DNA of 64,000 bases from JANXVR01 sp034667405 (GCA_034667405.1 JAXDJX010000019.1:372001-436000), one strand, 5' to 3'. Positions 1-7,549 are shown, counted from the first letter of the stretch. Notes: a model not told the origin generated them from the letters alone. A program made the numbers and translations.

Positions 1-348
1 GAGATGGTCGAGACCATCGTGCCCAGGGCCATGCTCGAACCGACCTACGGCCGCGCCGTCCCCGGACACGGACGATTCGCGAAACGCACCGAGCTGGAAG
101 AACTGTTCCTTGACGCCGGCCTTCGCCACGTGCGGAGCGAACCGCAGCGGTATCGGTGGACCTACAGCGTGGACGACTACGTGGACGGCCTTTCCGTATT
201 CGCGACCGGGCGGTTCGTGCGACAGATGCTTGGCGAACCCGAATGGGACGCGTTCATCGAACGCGCTAAAGCGGTGTTCCGTGAGCGATTCGCCGACCCA
301 CTCAACGACTTCCGCGACGTGCTTGTTTGCGTCGGAACGAAGGAGTAG
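1..348 (+). CDS. C-terminal part of a probable SAM-dependent methyltransferase (cut by window edge)
   Basis: The frame is open at the left edge, so the true start and N-terminal part are missing; about 115 codons remain, ending in TAG. The remaining sequence has a GHGRF turn, then an LEELFLDAGL helix leading to a strand, and ends DVLVCVGTKE, which resembles the last strands of class I methyltransferases where substrate contacts lie. The SAM-binding glycine loop would be upstream and cannot be seen, so the family call is an inference from the tail only. It converges on the ANTAR gene, whose stop codon begins on the very next base. Confidence 0.45.
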   Translation, partial: EMVETIVPRAMLEPTYGRAVPGHGRFAKRTELEELFLDAGLRHVRSEPQRYRWTYSVDDYVDGLSVFATGRFVRQMLGEPEWDAFIERAKAVFRERFADPLNDFRDVLVCVGTKE

Positions 349-990
349 TTACGACGGATCCGAGGACTCGGACTCAGGTCGGGCCGGGAGCATCGAACGG
401 CTCGCTACCACCGAATCGGCGACATCGATGAGCTTGCGATTCGATCGTCTCGCCTCGTCGCGGAGCATGGCGAACGCCGTGTGTTCGTCGAGGTTGTGGC
501 GCTCCATCAAGATCCCTTTCGCGCGCTCCGTGATGGCCCGCCGTCCGAACGCGCCTTCAAGGTCGTGATACTCCGCGAATCGCCGAAGCACGATGTCGAT
601 GGCGCTCTGCATCTCCTCCGGATCGTGGCCCTCGGCGATGTAGGCGAAGATGCCCCGCCTCGCGGCCTCGCTGATGAACGAACGATCCTGCACGTCGAGG
701 ACGGCGATGACCGGACAGGTGGCCTCATGCACGATCCGGTCGATCAGGTCCAACGCCTTCGCCGTGGATTCGTGCACGATCACGAGCGCTACATCGGGAC
801 GCTCTACCGCGGTGAGTTGAGCAACGTCGGGCAAGGACGACTCTCTAGCAACGACGTCGTGACCCAACGCGGCGACCGTGCGCGTGACCAGATCCAGTCG
901 TACCCCGGGTCCGTCGGCGACCAGAACCCGCAGGCGCGAGACGCTCTCCATCGGCTTCATTCCCATCTCGTCGGACGAAGGAGATGGCAC
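349..990 (-). CDS. ANTAR-domain antitermination regulator with degenerate receiver
   Basis: The C-terminal third (roughly residues 140-195) is an ANTAR RNA-binding domain, recognisable by the run AITERAKGILMERH followed by a second helix with AFAMLRDEARRSN; such domains bind twin-hairpin RNA and promote antitermination. The first 125 residues have a receiver-like fold pattern, but the phospho-acceptor position reads ALVIV rather than LVD and the usual lysine before proline is AEG, so it is probably a pseudo-receiver not switched by phosphorylation. The longest frame starts at a GTG (990) without a clear ribosome site; ATGs at 966 and 960 are equally possible starts. Its target RNA is not evident. 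Confidence 0.8.
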   Translation of the reverse strand: MPSPSSDEMGMKPMESVSRLRVLVADGPGVRLDLVTRTVAALGHDVVARESSLPDVAQLTAVERPDVALVIVHESTAKALDLIDRIVHEATCPVIAVLDVQDRSFISEAARRGIFAYIAEGHDPEEMQSAIDIVLRRFAEYHDLEGAFGRRAITERAKGILMERHNLDEHTAFAMLRDEARRSNRKLIDVADSVVASRSMLPARPESESSDPS

Positions 991-1066
991 GGATGCGGCG
1001 TGCTTTGGGTGTGCGCCTGTGATCCGCGTCTTTCTCCGCCACGACCCGCTCGCTCGGAGTCAGACC

Positions 1067-1091
1067 GTTCTGTCTAGCCGGGTAAGGGTAT
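1067..1091 (+). promoter_or_regulatory. Candidate sigma-B/F type promoter
   Basis: GTTC at 1067-1070, 15 bases, then GGGTAT at 1086-1091 resembles the GTTT-N15-GGGTAT pattern of general-stress (SigB/SigF) promoters. It precedes an operon of anti-sigma antagonists, which often belong to such circuits. It would give a long 5' leader of about 220 nt, so the assignment is tentative. Confidence 0.3.
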
Positions 1092-1280
1092 TCCTCCTCA
1101 ACAACGAGCGCAAGGCAGGTCGGGCACAGGGAATCGACGGCGGTCTGCTGTCCCCCGCCTGGCCTTCCCCCGTGTTGCCGACCTATACATCACCGTCCCA
1201 GAGGAGTACGCTGCGTTGGCCGGACCCTAACTCACGGCCCGCGCAGTTCGGACCCTAATCCATGGTCATCGAACCGGAGC

Positions 1281-1312
1281 GGCGCGAGAGTGCGCCGACC
1301 CCTTTCAAGGGG
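1281..1312 (+). promoter_or_regulatory. Leader hairpins, second one covering the ribosome site
   Basis: GGCGC-GAGAGT-GCGCC (1281-1296) forms one stem. CCCCT-TTCA-AGGGG (1299-1312) forms a second in which the AGGGG arm is the ribosome-binding site of the STAS gene starting at 1321. In RNA this would partly mask the site, suggesting control of translation initiation; this is read from the sequence alone. Confidence 0.35.
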
Positions 1313-1320
1313 AGCCCGTC

Positions 1321-1716
1321 ATGGGGTTCGTACCGCAGTTCTCCGCCACGAGCGATTCACGGGACGGGATCGTCGGCATCGCCCTCACCGGCGAACTCGA
1401 CATGGCTTCGCTTCCCGCCCTAGAAGGTCAACTGGCGACATCCGAACGTGACGGCGCCACGTCGATCATGCTGGACCTGCGCCACCTCACGTTCCTCGAT
1501 TACTCGGGAGTGCACGCCTTGCTCCGGGCACGCCATCGCGCCGATGCGAACGGACACCGACTCACCTTGGCCGGCGCGAGCCTGAGAACGCGACGCTTGT
1601 TCGCACTCACCGGCACGGAGTTCCTGCTGGACGAACAACCGGGCGTCAGCGCACTGCGCCCGAACGTTCCACTTGCGCCATCGCGAGACATCCGGCGATC
1701 GGCGAGTCATGGTTGA
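1321..1716 (+). CDS. STAS-domain anti-sigma factor antagonist
   Basis: A 131-residue protein made almost wholly of one STAS domain: ALTGELDMAS strand-helix near residues 21-30, then LDLRHLTFLDYSG around 51-63, where the serine of DYSG matches the serine phosphorylated by the partner anti-sigma kinase in SpoIIAA/RsbV-type proteins. Such proteins release a sigma factor by binding its anti-sigma factor when unphosphorylated. The ATG has an AAGGGGAG site 8-9 nt upstream. It overlaps the next STAS gene by 8 nt, so the two are translationally coupled. No anti-sigma kinase or sigma gene lies in the window. The tail after residue 110 is basic and probably disordered. Confidence 0.85.
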   Translation: MGFVPQFSATSDSRDGIVGIALTGELDMASLPALEGQLATSERDGATSIMLDLRHLTFLDYSGVHALLRARHRADANGHRLTLAGASLRTRRLFALTGTEFLLDEQPGVSALRPNVPLAPSRDIRRSASHG

Positions 1717-2191
1717 CACCGTCATCCCAACTCCGGCGAGTAGCCTCGAGTATGTTGAGCTCGTCGACGTTGAAGACGAGGTCGCCACCGGATTCTCGGG
1801 GTTGACCACCCGGATCGACTCGCGGAACGGCGTCGCAAGCATCACGCTCAGCGGCGAACTGGACGTGGCGACCGTTCCGGTGCTGGAACGCCACCTGGCC
1901 CTCTTCGAAAGCAACGGGATCGGGGGAATCATCCTGGATCTGCGCGAGCTGACGTTCCTCGACTACTCAGGGCTCCATATCTTCCTCGCCGCACATACCC
2001 GCGCAAAGGTGAGCGGACGCAAACTGATCCTCATCGGTGCGACCCACGCCACTCGTCGCTTGTTCGAAGTCACCTCGACCGAGTTCCTGCTGGACGATGG
2101 AGATGCCGCCGGCGTCCTCGACCAGTTCACCGGGAATCAAGGCCGTCGGACGGCTCGGATCGCGACGCCCGACATCGAAGCCGATGTCTGA
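1709..2191 (+). CDS. Second STAS-domain anti-sigma factor antagonist
   Basis: A 160-residue paralogue of the preceding gene with the same core (TLSGELDVAT, then LDLRELTFLDYSG with the predicted phospho-serine) and a nearly identical C-terminal segment ending TEFLLDD. It carries an extra acidic N-terminal arm of about 35 residues. The ATG at 1709 overlaps the upstream stop (1714-1716), supporting coupled translation; an in-frame ATG at 1673 would give a 12-residue longer form inside the upstream gene and is less likely. The tandem pair probably arose by duplication and may answer to different kinases or compete for one anti-sigma factor. Confidence 0.85.
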   Translation: MVDTVIPTPASSLEYVELVDVEDEVATGFSGLTTRIDSRNGVASITLSGELDVATVPVLERHLALFESNGIGGIILDLRELTFLDYSGLHIFLAAHTRAKVSGRKLILIGATHATRRLFEVTSTEFLLDDGDAAGVLDQFTGNQGRRTARIATPDIEADV

Positions 2192-2519
2192 GCATCCCAG
2201 TCTGGGCGCGAGTACGGAGACCATCTTCCGTGAGATGAACGAGTGGGCCGAAGAAGCAGCCGATGAGCGGCTCGGTCCCGATCGTCCCATGGACTCCTAT
2301 CTGTGTGAGTGCGGCGACGGCGGCTGCACCGATCCGATCCATCTGACGCGTCAGGAGTACGAGGACGTCCGGTCCGTGCCCATCAGGTTCGCCATCGCGT
2401 TGAACCATGAGAACCCTGAGATCGATCGGGTCCTGATAGAGAACCAGCGGTTCGCGACCGTCGAGAAGTGCTCCGGCAGCCATGCGAAGGTCGCCCGGGC
2501 CACCGATCCTCGCCGCTGA
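2184..2519 (+). CDS. Small conserved Cys-containing protein coupled to STAS genes
   Basis: A 111-residue soluble protein starting at an ATG that overlaps the preceding stop by 8 nt. The N-terminal helix (FREMNEWAEEAADERLG) is followed by LCECGDGGCTDPIHLT, a CxC-x4-C cysteine cluster, and then EYEDVRSVPIRFAIALNHE. From memory this pattern matches a family of small actinobacterial proteins of unknown function often found near signalling genes; that recollection needs a search to confirm. Three cysteines close together could bind a metal, but a fourth ligand is not obvious. Operon context suggests a role with the STAS switch proteins. Confidence 0.7.
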   Translation: MSEHPSLGASTETIFREMNEWAEEAADERLGPDRPMDSYLCECGDGGCTDPIHLTRQEYEDVRSVPIRFAIALNHENPEIDRVLIENQRFATVEKCSGSHAKVARATDPRR

Positions 2520-2574
2520 CCGCGGCCGATCTGCGAACGGACCTCCTGTCTAGACACGAGCTTTGCCCCCGGTC

Positions 2575-2586
2575 TAGGGTTCAGCC
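2575..2586 (+). promoter_or_regulatory. Leaderless-type -10 box before the YbhN-like gene
   Basis: TAGGGT at 2575-2580 is followed after 6 nt by an ATC codon at 2587 that is in frame with the downstream gene. In other genes of this window the same spacing leads to an ATG or GTG start, so this box may drive a leaderless transcript beginning at 2587. Confidence 0.4.
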
Positions 2587-2643
2587 ATCGTCACGAGCGA
2601 GTCCAGCCACCACAGTGGCCGCGCCACGCCCATCATCCGGGGG

Positions 2644-3696
2644 GTGATCTCCCTCGTGGTGGTCATCGCCATCTTCGTGCTCATCATCCCGAAGATCGCG
2701 AGCTATTCGTCGGTCTGGGAGTCCTTGACGAGCCTCACGCCGGGGCAGCTCGCCGCGGTGGTCGGGGCCATGATCTTCAACCTCTTCACGTACTGGTGGC
2801 AGATGCAGGCGGCCATGCCCGGACTCACGCTCGGCCAGGCCGCCGTGAACAATCAGACGGGCACCACCATCTCGAACATCGTTCCGGGCGGGGGCATCAT
2901 CGCCATCGGGTTGGTCGTGCAGATGTTCCGTTCGTGGGGCTTCACCGGATCTCAGATCGCGCTCGAGCTGTCGACGACGGGCATCTGGAACAGCTTCCTG
3001 AAGCTAGGGCTCCCGATCGTCGCACTTGCGATCCTGGCCATCACCGGCAAGGCCACAACCGCGTTGCTTATCCCCGCGCTCGTGGGGTTGGTCATCCTGG
3101 TCGCGGCGATCCTGCTCTTCGCGCTGATGCTTCGGAGTAAGGAGGTCGCGCGCCGCGTCGGCGACGCCGTAGGCGCAGCATGGTCACGGGTACGGAAGCT
3201 TGTTCGCAAGCCTCCCGTCACGACGTGGGGCGACGGCGCCGTCAAGTTCCGGAGGGACACGATCACGCTTGTAGCCAAGCGCTGGCTGCCGCTCACCCTC
3301 ACGACCGTCGCGAGTCACCTGGCGTTGTTCTTGGTCCTCTTGCTCTCGCTGCGTTTCGTGGGTGTGAGTGGGAACGAGGTGAGCTGGGCTCAGGCGCTCG
3401 CCGTGTTCGCCTTCGCCAGGCTCCTTTCCGCGGCCCCGATCACCCCCGGTGGGGTCGGGTTCGTCGAGCTCGCGCTCATCGCAGGGCTGTACGCCGCGGG
3501 ACGGAACCACACCGATGTCCCGGTGGCGGCATTCAAGGCCCAGGTCGCCGCTGCCGCCCTGTTGTTCCGCCTGCTGACCTACGGGATCCAGATCCCGTTC
3601 GGGGGGTTCACCTACATCATCTGGCGGCGCAACAAGAGATGGCGCCGCGAACCGCCCGTCGAGCGGGAAGACGAACTCAAGGGCGTGATCACGTGA
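2644..3696 (+). CDS. YbhN / LPG-synthase-TM family integral membrane protein
   Basis: About 350 residues with at least seven hydrophobic spans, first at the very N-terminus, then around residues 35-55, 85-100, 110-170, 220-240, 255-275 and 285-320. The family (TIGR00374/UPF0104) matches the membrane half of lysylphosphatidylglycerol synthase/flippases; the motif PGGGIIAIG early and TPGGVGFVE late are typical, and no aminoacyl-transfer domain is present, so it is a lipid-handling membrane protein rather than a full MprF. The GTG at 2644 lacks a strong ribosome site and begins directly in a membrane span; a leaderless start at ATC 2587 would add 19 residues. It overlaps the next gene by GTGA. 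Confidence 0.8.
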   Translation: MISLVVVIAIFVLIIPKIASYSSVWESLTSLTPGQLAAVVGAMIFNLFTYWWQMQAAMPGLTLGQAAVNNQTGTTISNIVPGGGIIAIGLVVQMFRSWGFTGSQIALELSTTGIWNSFLKLGLPIVALAILAITGKATTALLIPALVGLVILVAAILLFALMLRSKEVARRVGDAVGAAWSRVRKLVRKPPVTTWGDGAVKFRRDTITLVAKRWLPLTLTTVASHLALFLVLLLSLRFVGVSGNEVSWAQALAVFAFARLLSAAPITPGGVGFVELALIAGLYAAGRNHTDVPVAAFKAQVAAAALLFRLLTYGIQIPFGGFTYIIWRRNKRWRREPPVEREDELKGVIT

Positions 3697-4625
3697 GCCC
3701 TCGCAGTCGCGGCCGCTCTCTGCTGCTGGCCGCGTCGTTGGTCCTGGTCGCCGGCGCCGCTTCGAGCTGCGCGGGCGGGCACGGGCCGTCGGTAGGCGGA
3801 CGCCCTCGCGCGAACATCGTGTTGGCGTCCTTCAACTTCCCCGAGAGCGTGCTGCTGGCCGAGATCTATGCGGGAGCGCTCAAAGCGCATGGCTACACGG
3901 TGGCGGTACGAACGGACGCGGGGCCGCGGGAGATCGTGGATCCCGCCATGGCGCGCGGCTTGGTGGACTTCGTCCCCGAGTACTCCGGATCGGCGCTGCT
4001 GTTCTTCGGCTTGGGCAGCGTGGATACCGGCCCCGATATCCGGAGGACACACGCTGCACTGTTCACGGCGCTGGCGCCCCACGGCCTGATCCCGATGGCG
4101 CCCGCTCCGGCGCAGGACGCGAACGCCATCGTCGTCACTCGGGCCACGGCTCAACGATATGACTTGCACGCTGTGAGCGACCTCGCCGACGTCGCGAACA
4201 TCCTGACGTTCGGCGGCCCGAGCGAATGCCCGCACCGACCGCTCTGCCTCCTGGGTCTCCGAGAGACCTACGGGCTCAGGTTCGAGCGGTTCTTTTCGCT
4301 CGATACAGGTGGTGGCCTCACGCTCCAGGCACTCGTCTCGGGCGAGATCGATGTCGGCCTGTTGTTCACTACGGATCCCTCCATATCGGCGAAGCACCTC
4401 GTGGTCCTCGCGGATGACCGAGGACTTCAGCCAGCGGAAAACGTGACGCCCGTCATCCGGCGAACGGTGCTGACGCGCTACGGCTCAGAACTCGGAGCGG
4501 TGGTCGACGGGGTATCCGCCAAGTTGACGACCCGATCGGTAACGACGCTCAATGCTCGCTTAGCCGCAGGCGGGGATCCTTCGGAGGTCGCCCGCTGGTG
4601 GCTCGCGAGCCAAGGGATGGGATAG
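3693..4625 (+). CDS. Betaine/osmoprotectant-type substrate-binding lipoprotein (OpuAC-like), orphan
   Basis: The GTG start overlaps the upstream stop (GTGA). A lipoprotein signal covers residues 1-25, with lipobox ASSC before the mature cysteine. The mature part has SFNFPESVLLAEIYAGAL and later FVPEYSGSALLFFG, both characteristic of quaternary-amine (glycine betaine/choline) binding proteins of the OpuAC family. About 310 residues is the usual length. Neither an OpuA permease nor ATPase lies nearby; instead it sits between a YbhN-like protein and a PAP2-kinase fusion in one operon, so it may act as a ligand sensor or headgroup binder rather than a transporter part. The ligand is an inference from the family. 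Confidence 0.8.
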   Translation: MSPRSRGRSLLLAASLVLVAGAASSCAGGHGPSVGGRPRANIVLASFNFPESVLLAEIYAGALKAHGYTVAVRTDAGPREIVDPAMARGLVDFVPEYSGSALLFFGLGSVDTGPDIRRTHAALFTALAPHGLIPMAPAPAQDANAIVVTRATAQRYDLHAVSDLADVANILTFGGPSECPHRPLCLLGLRETYGLRFERFFSLDTGGGLTLQALVSGEIDVGLLFTTDPSISAKHLVVLADDRGLQPAENVTPVIRRTVLTRYGSELGAVVDGVSAKLTTRSVTTLNARLAAGGDPSEVARWWLASQGMG

Positions 4626-4627
4626 GG

Positions 4628-6817
4628 ATGGGCGATCGGATCGATACGGAAGAAGCCTCGGCGCCGGTGATCATCCCGGGCACTGTTCGCTGGGGACGGC
4701 GCGAACGGCGTCCCTCAGGCGCCCCCCCGCCACTGCCCCGGAAGATCGGCGTGAGCGGAGTCGTCTGGATAGGACTTCTTGCCGCCTTGATCGCCATCAC
4801 GGTGATCATCGTGAAGGTTGGGCCCGCCCTGCGGGTCGGCGACCACCTCGACACCTGGTGGCTGACGCTCCTCGCGCACGTGCGCACCCCGTGGCTCACC
4901 ACCTCCACACGAGCGATCAAGTCGGCCGGCTCCGGATGGGGTTTGACCGTGCTCGGCCTGGGAACGGTCATCGGCCTCATCGCGCTGCGGCGTTGGCGTC
5001 ATTTGTTGGTGTTCATGGGTTCGCTGTTCGTCCTGGGTCAGTTCGGCAGCACCATGCTCGAGGTCCTCTCCAGGCCCCGGCCCTACGGTGTCCAGATCAT
5101 CGATGGCTGGAGCGGGTTCTCGATGCCATCTGCCCCCGTGGGCGTGCTTGCCGCCATGTTGATGGGGGTCGCCTACACGATCGTGGTTCCCGGACCGCCT
5201 CGAAATGCCGCCAAGTGGGTGATCGGCATCACGTTGCTGGTGTACTGCATCTCACGGCAATACCTCGGGGTCGAACATGTATCGGACCAGGTCTTCGGCG
5301 TCGTTTTGGGCGTGGCCATCCCCGTCCTGATGTTCCGGTTCTTCACGCCGAACGAGGTCTTTCCGATCTCCTACGGACGCCGAGGCAACACGGCGCACCT
5401 CGACATCAGTGGACAGCGAGGCGAGGCGATCAAGAAAGCGGTCCACGACCAGCTGGGGTTGACCGTCCTGGAGATCAAGCCGTTCGGAGAGTCCGGCTCA
5501 GCCGGGTCGACCCCACTCCGCCTTCGGGTCCAGGGTGACCCGGACTCCTACCTTTTTGCCAAGCTCTATGCGAAGAGTCACGTTCGGGCGGACCGTTGGT
5601 ACAAGTTGTGGCGGATCATCCTGAACGGGAAGCTCGAGGACGAGGCGTCGTTCCAGTCGGTCCGAAGGTTCGTCGAATACGAGGACTACACGCTCCGCCT
5701 GCTGAACGACTCGAAGATCCCCGTCCCAGAGCCCTACGGGATCGTCGAGATCACGCCCGAGCGCGAATACATGATCGTCATGCAGTTCTACGAAGGTGCG
5801 CAGGAGATCGGGGAGGCCGATGTCGATGACCAGGTCATCGATGAGGGGCTGGCGCTCATCCGCATGCTCTGGGATGCGGGCGTCGCGCACCGGGATATCA
5901 AACCCGCCAACCTCATGGTTCGCGATGGCAAGGTGTTGCTGATCGACGTGTTCTTCGTGCAGGTCCGGCCCTCGCCCTGGCGTCAGGCGGTCGACCTGGG
6001 CAACATGATGTTAGTCCTCGCCGTCCGGTCGGATCCAGACCGTGTCTATGAGCACGCGTTGCAGTTCTTCAGTCCCGACGAGATCGCGGAGGCGTTCGCG
6101 GCAACGAAGGGTGTCGCGAGCCCGACCCAATTGCGGGCGTTCATGAAGAAGGATGGGCGGGACCTCTTGGCGCGGTTCAGAGCTCTCGCGCCCGCGCGGC
6201 GACCGGTCGCCCTTCAGCGTTGGAGCGTCCGTCGCGTGGCCCTAGCTCTCGGCATGCTGCTCGCGATCGTCCTCTGCGTCTCCACGGGGATCGCCGCATT
6301 CCTCCCCTCTCAGAACGGAACGGTGATACCCGTCGTGAGTTCTCCCGAATGCGGCACGGGCGCCACGATGATCCTGATGGCACAGGCGGTTCCCTCGGCA
6401 ACGGCGCTCCCCTGCATCGCCACACTTCCGTCTGGTTGGACCTTCGGTGTCGCCGCATTCCGGAGCGGAGACGCTCAGTTCTCCTTGGACTCCGACCAGG
6501 CGGGCATCGGGGCGGCGGTCATCACGCTTGAGGAGACCTGCGATGTTCGCGGCGCAGTGGAGACCCCTTCGGACGAGGTGGACACGCGCCGCTTCGAGGC
6601 ACCGACACAGGTCCAGCCCCTGAACGACCGGCGAACCTACCTGTTCCCGGGCGGGTGTGTGACGTATGACTTCAGCTTCAGCGCCAGCTCCCCGACTTCG
6701 TTGGTGTTCGACGTGGATAGCGCCGTGAGCTTCGTCCCCCGTGCCAGCTTGGTCAGCTTCGTGAAACAGGAAGAAGATCTGGCGCTCTGCGGGGCAGGAG
6801 CTCCGTGTCCCGGATGA
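4628..6817 (+). CDS. Fusion of degenerate PAP2 membrane domain, protein kinase domain and extracytoplasmic sensor
   Basis: About 729 residues. A basic N-terminal tail (1-40) leads to a six-span PAP2-like domain (about 45-240). Its motifs are damaged: LSRPRP lacks the leading lysine, PSGH reads PSAP (167-170) and the SRxxxxxH motif reads SRQYLGVE with Glu216 at the nucleophilic His position, so it is probably not a phosphatase. A kinase domain follows (about 270-500) with an FAKLY lysine, HRDIKPAN (His421) and a LLIDV metal aspartate, so catalysis is plausible. A span near 537-560 then exports a C-terminal domain of about 165 residues with several cysteines. It begins 3 nt after the upstream stop and overlaps the next PAP2 gene. 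Start chosen at ATG 4628, with GGGATGGGA upstream. Confidence 0.8.
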   Translation: MGDRIDTEEASAPVIIPGTVRWGRRERRPSGAPPPLPRKIGVSGVVWIGLLAALIAITVIIVKVGPALRVGDHLDTWWLTLLAHVRTPWLTTSTRAIKSAGSGWGLTVLGLGTVIGLIALRRWRHLLVFMGSLFVLGQFGSTMLEVLSRPRPYGVQIIDGWSGFSMPSAPVGVLAAMLMGVAYTIVVPGPPRNAAKWVIGITLLVYCISRQYLGVEHVSDQVFGVVLGVAIPVLMFRFFTPNEVFPISYGRRGNTAHLDISGQRGEAIKKAVHDQLGLTVLEIKPFGESGSAGSTPLRLRVQGDPDSYLFAKLYAKSHVRADRWYKLWRIILNGKLEDEASFQSVRRFVEYEDYTLRLLNDSKIPVPEPYGIVEITPEREYMIVMQFYEGAQEIGEADVDDQVIDEGLALIRMLWDAGVAHRDIKPANLMVRDGKVLLIDVFFVQVRPSPWRQAVDLGNMMLVLAVRSDPDRVYEHALQFFSPDEIAEAFAATKGVASPTQLRAFMKKDGRDLLARFRALAPARRPVALQRWSVRRVALALGMLLAIVLCVSTGIAAFLPSQNGTVIPVVSSPECGTGATMILMAQAVPSATALPCIATLPSGWTFGVAAFRSGDAQFSLDSDQAGIGAAVITLEETCDVRGAVETPSDEVDTRRFEAPTQVQPLNDRRTYLFPGGCVTYDFSFSASSPTSLVFDVDSAVSFVPRASLVSFVKQEEDLALCGAGAPCPG

Positions 6818-7503
6818 ACCGAACCGAAGGGGCCGAGCACCCGCTGCTCGGGATGCCGCGACGCGACGGAACCGTCACCCTCCTCCTCGTCTTGGCTACC
6901 GCGGCCTCGTTCACCCTGGTGGCCTACCGGGCGACGGCCGCGCCCATCCAACGGGTCGACGACGCGGTCCTTCGTTGGATGATCGGCATCCGATCCGGCC
7001 CGCTGACCGCCGTGGCCAAGGTGCTCAATGCTCTCGGCCTCGTCTACGTGACGCTTCCGGTCCGGATCCTGATCGCCGGGTTCTTGGCCCTACGGCGGCG
7101 ATGGTGGCACTTCGCGGCGTTCGTTTCGGCGATCGTGATCTCCGAGATCTCGATCGGGACCTTGAAGACGCTCTACGAGAGGGTGAGGCCACCGGGATCC
7201 CTCGTCCACACCAGCGGCAGCTCGTTCCCTTCGGGCCATGCGATCGCTGCAAGCGTGACTGTCGTCGCTGCCGTGATCGCGCTTCTCCCGGAGGGACGGC
7301 TCCGCTACCGTTGGGGAGCCGCGGCGGTCGCCTTCTCCATGTTGATGGCGCTGTCTCGCGCCTATCTTGCGGCGCATTGGTTCTCCGACGCCGTCGCCGG
7401 CGTGCTCCTGGGAACCTCCATCGCTCTGGCCGCGGCCGTGGTCGTGCATGGGATACGCCGGCGGGTTCGCCCGGCAAGCGAACCTGACGATCACGTCGTC
7501 TAG
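6805..7503 (+). CDS. PAP2-family lipid phosphatase, catalytic motifs intact
   Basis: About 232 residues with five to six membrane spans. All three PAP2 motifs are intact: K121 to R128-P129 (KTLYERVRP), FPSGH at 141-145, and SRAYLAAH ending at His191 with Asp195, so it should hydrolyse a lipid phosphate or diphosphate such as phosphatidic acid or undecaprenyl diphosphate at the membrane surface. GTG 6805 has AGGAG 4 nt upstream; ATG 6814 overlaps the upstream stop as ATGA and is the alternative start. It follows the pseudo-PAP2 kinase directly, giving an inactive/active pair in the same operon. Confidence 0.88.
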   Translation: MSRMNRTEGAEHPLLGMPRRDGTVTLLLVLATAASFTLVAYRATAAPIQRVDDAVLRWMIGIRSGPLTAVAKVLNALGLVYVTLPVRILIAGFLALRRRWWHFAAFVSAIVISEISIGTLKTLYERVRPPGSLVHTSGSSFPSGHAIAASVTVVAAVIALLPEGRLRYRWGAAAVAFSMLMALSRAYLAAHWFSDAVAGVLLGTSIALAAAVVVHGIRRRVRPASEPDDHVV

Positions 7504-7536
7504 GTCCATTCCACTACCTGATGAGGCTCTCCCCGG

Positions 7537-7549
7537 TATCGTTCTGTCC
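7537..7549 (+). promoter_or_regulatory. Leaderless promoter -10 for a mini-ORF
   Basis: TATCGT at 7537-7542 lies 7 nt before the ATG at 7550, the spacing seen at leaderless genes throughout this window. The transcript would begin at or next to the mini-ORF start. Confidence 0.5.

Larger units (their letters stand above)
991..1320. other. Intergenic region between divergent ANTAR and STAS genes
   Basis: There is no convincing gene here. On the plus strand it holds a candidate sigma-B/F type promoter (1067-1091), two copies of CGGACCCTAA (1221-1230 and 1249-1258), and two small hairpins directly before the first STAS gene. On the minus strand a polypurine stretch (GAGGAGGAA, read at 1091-1099) looks like a ribosome site, but no start codon follows at a usable distance. 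Confidence 0.6.
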
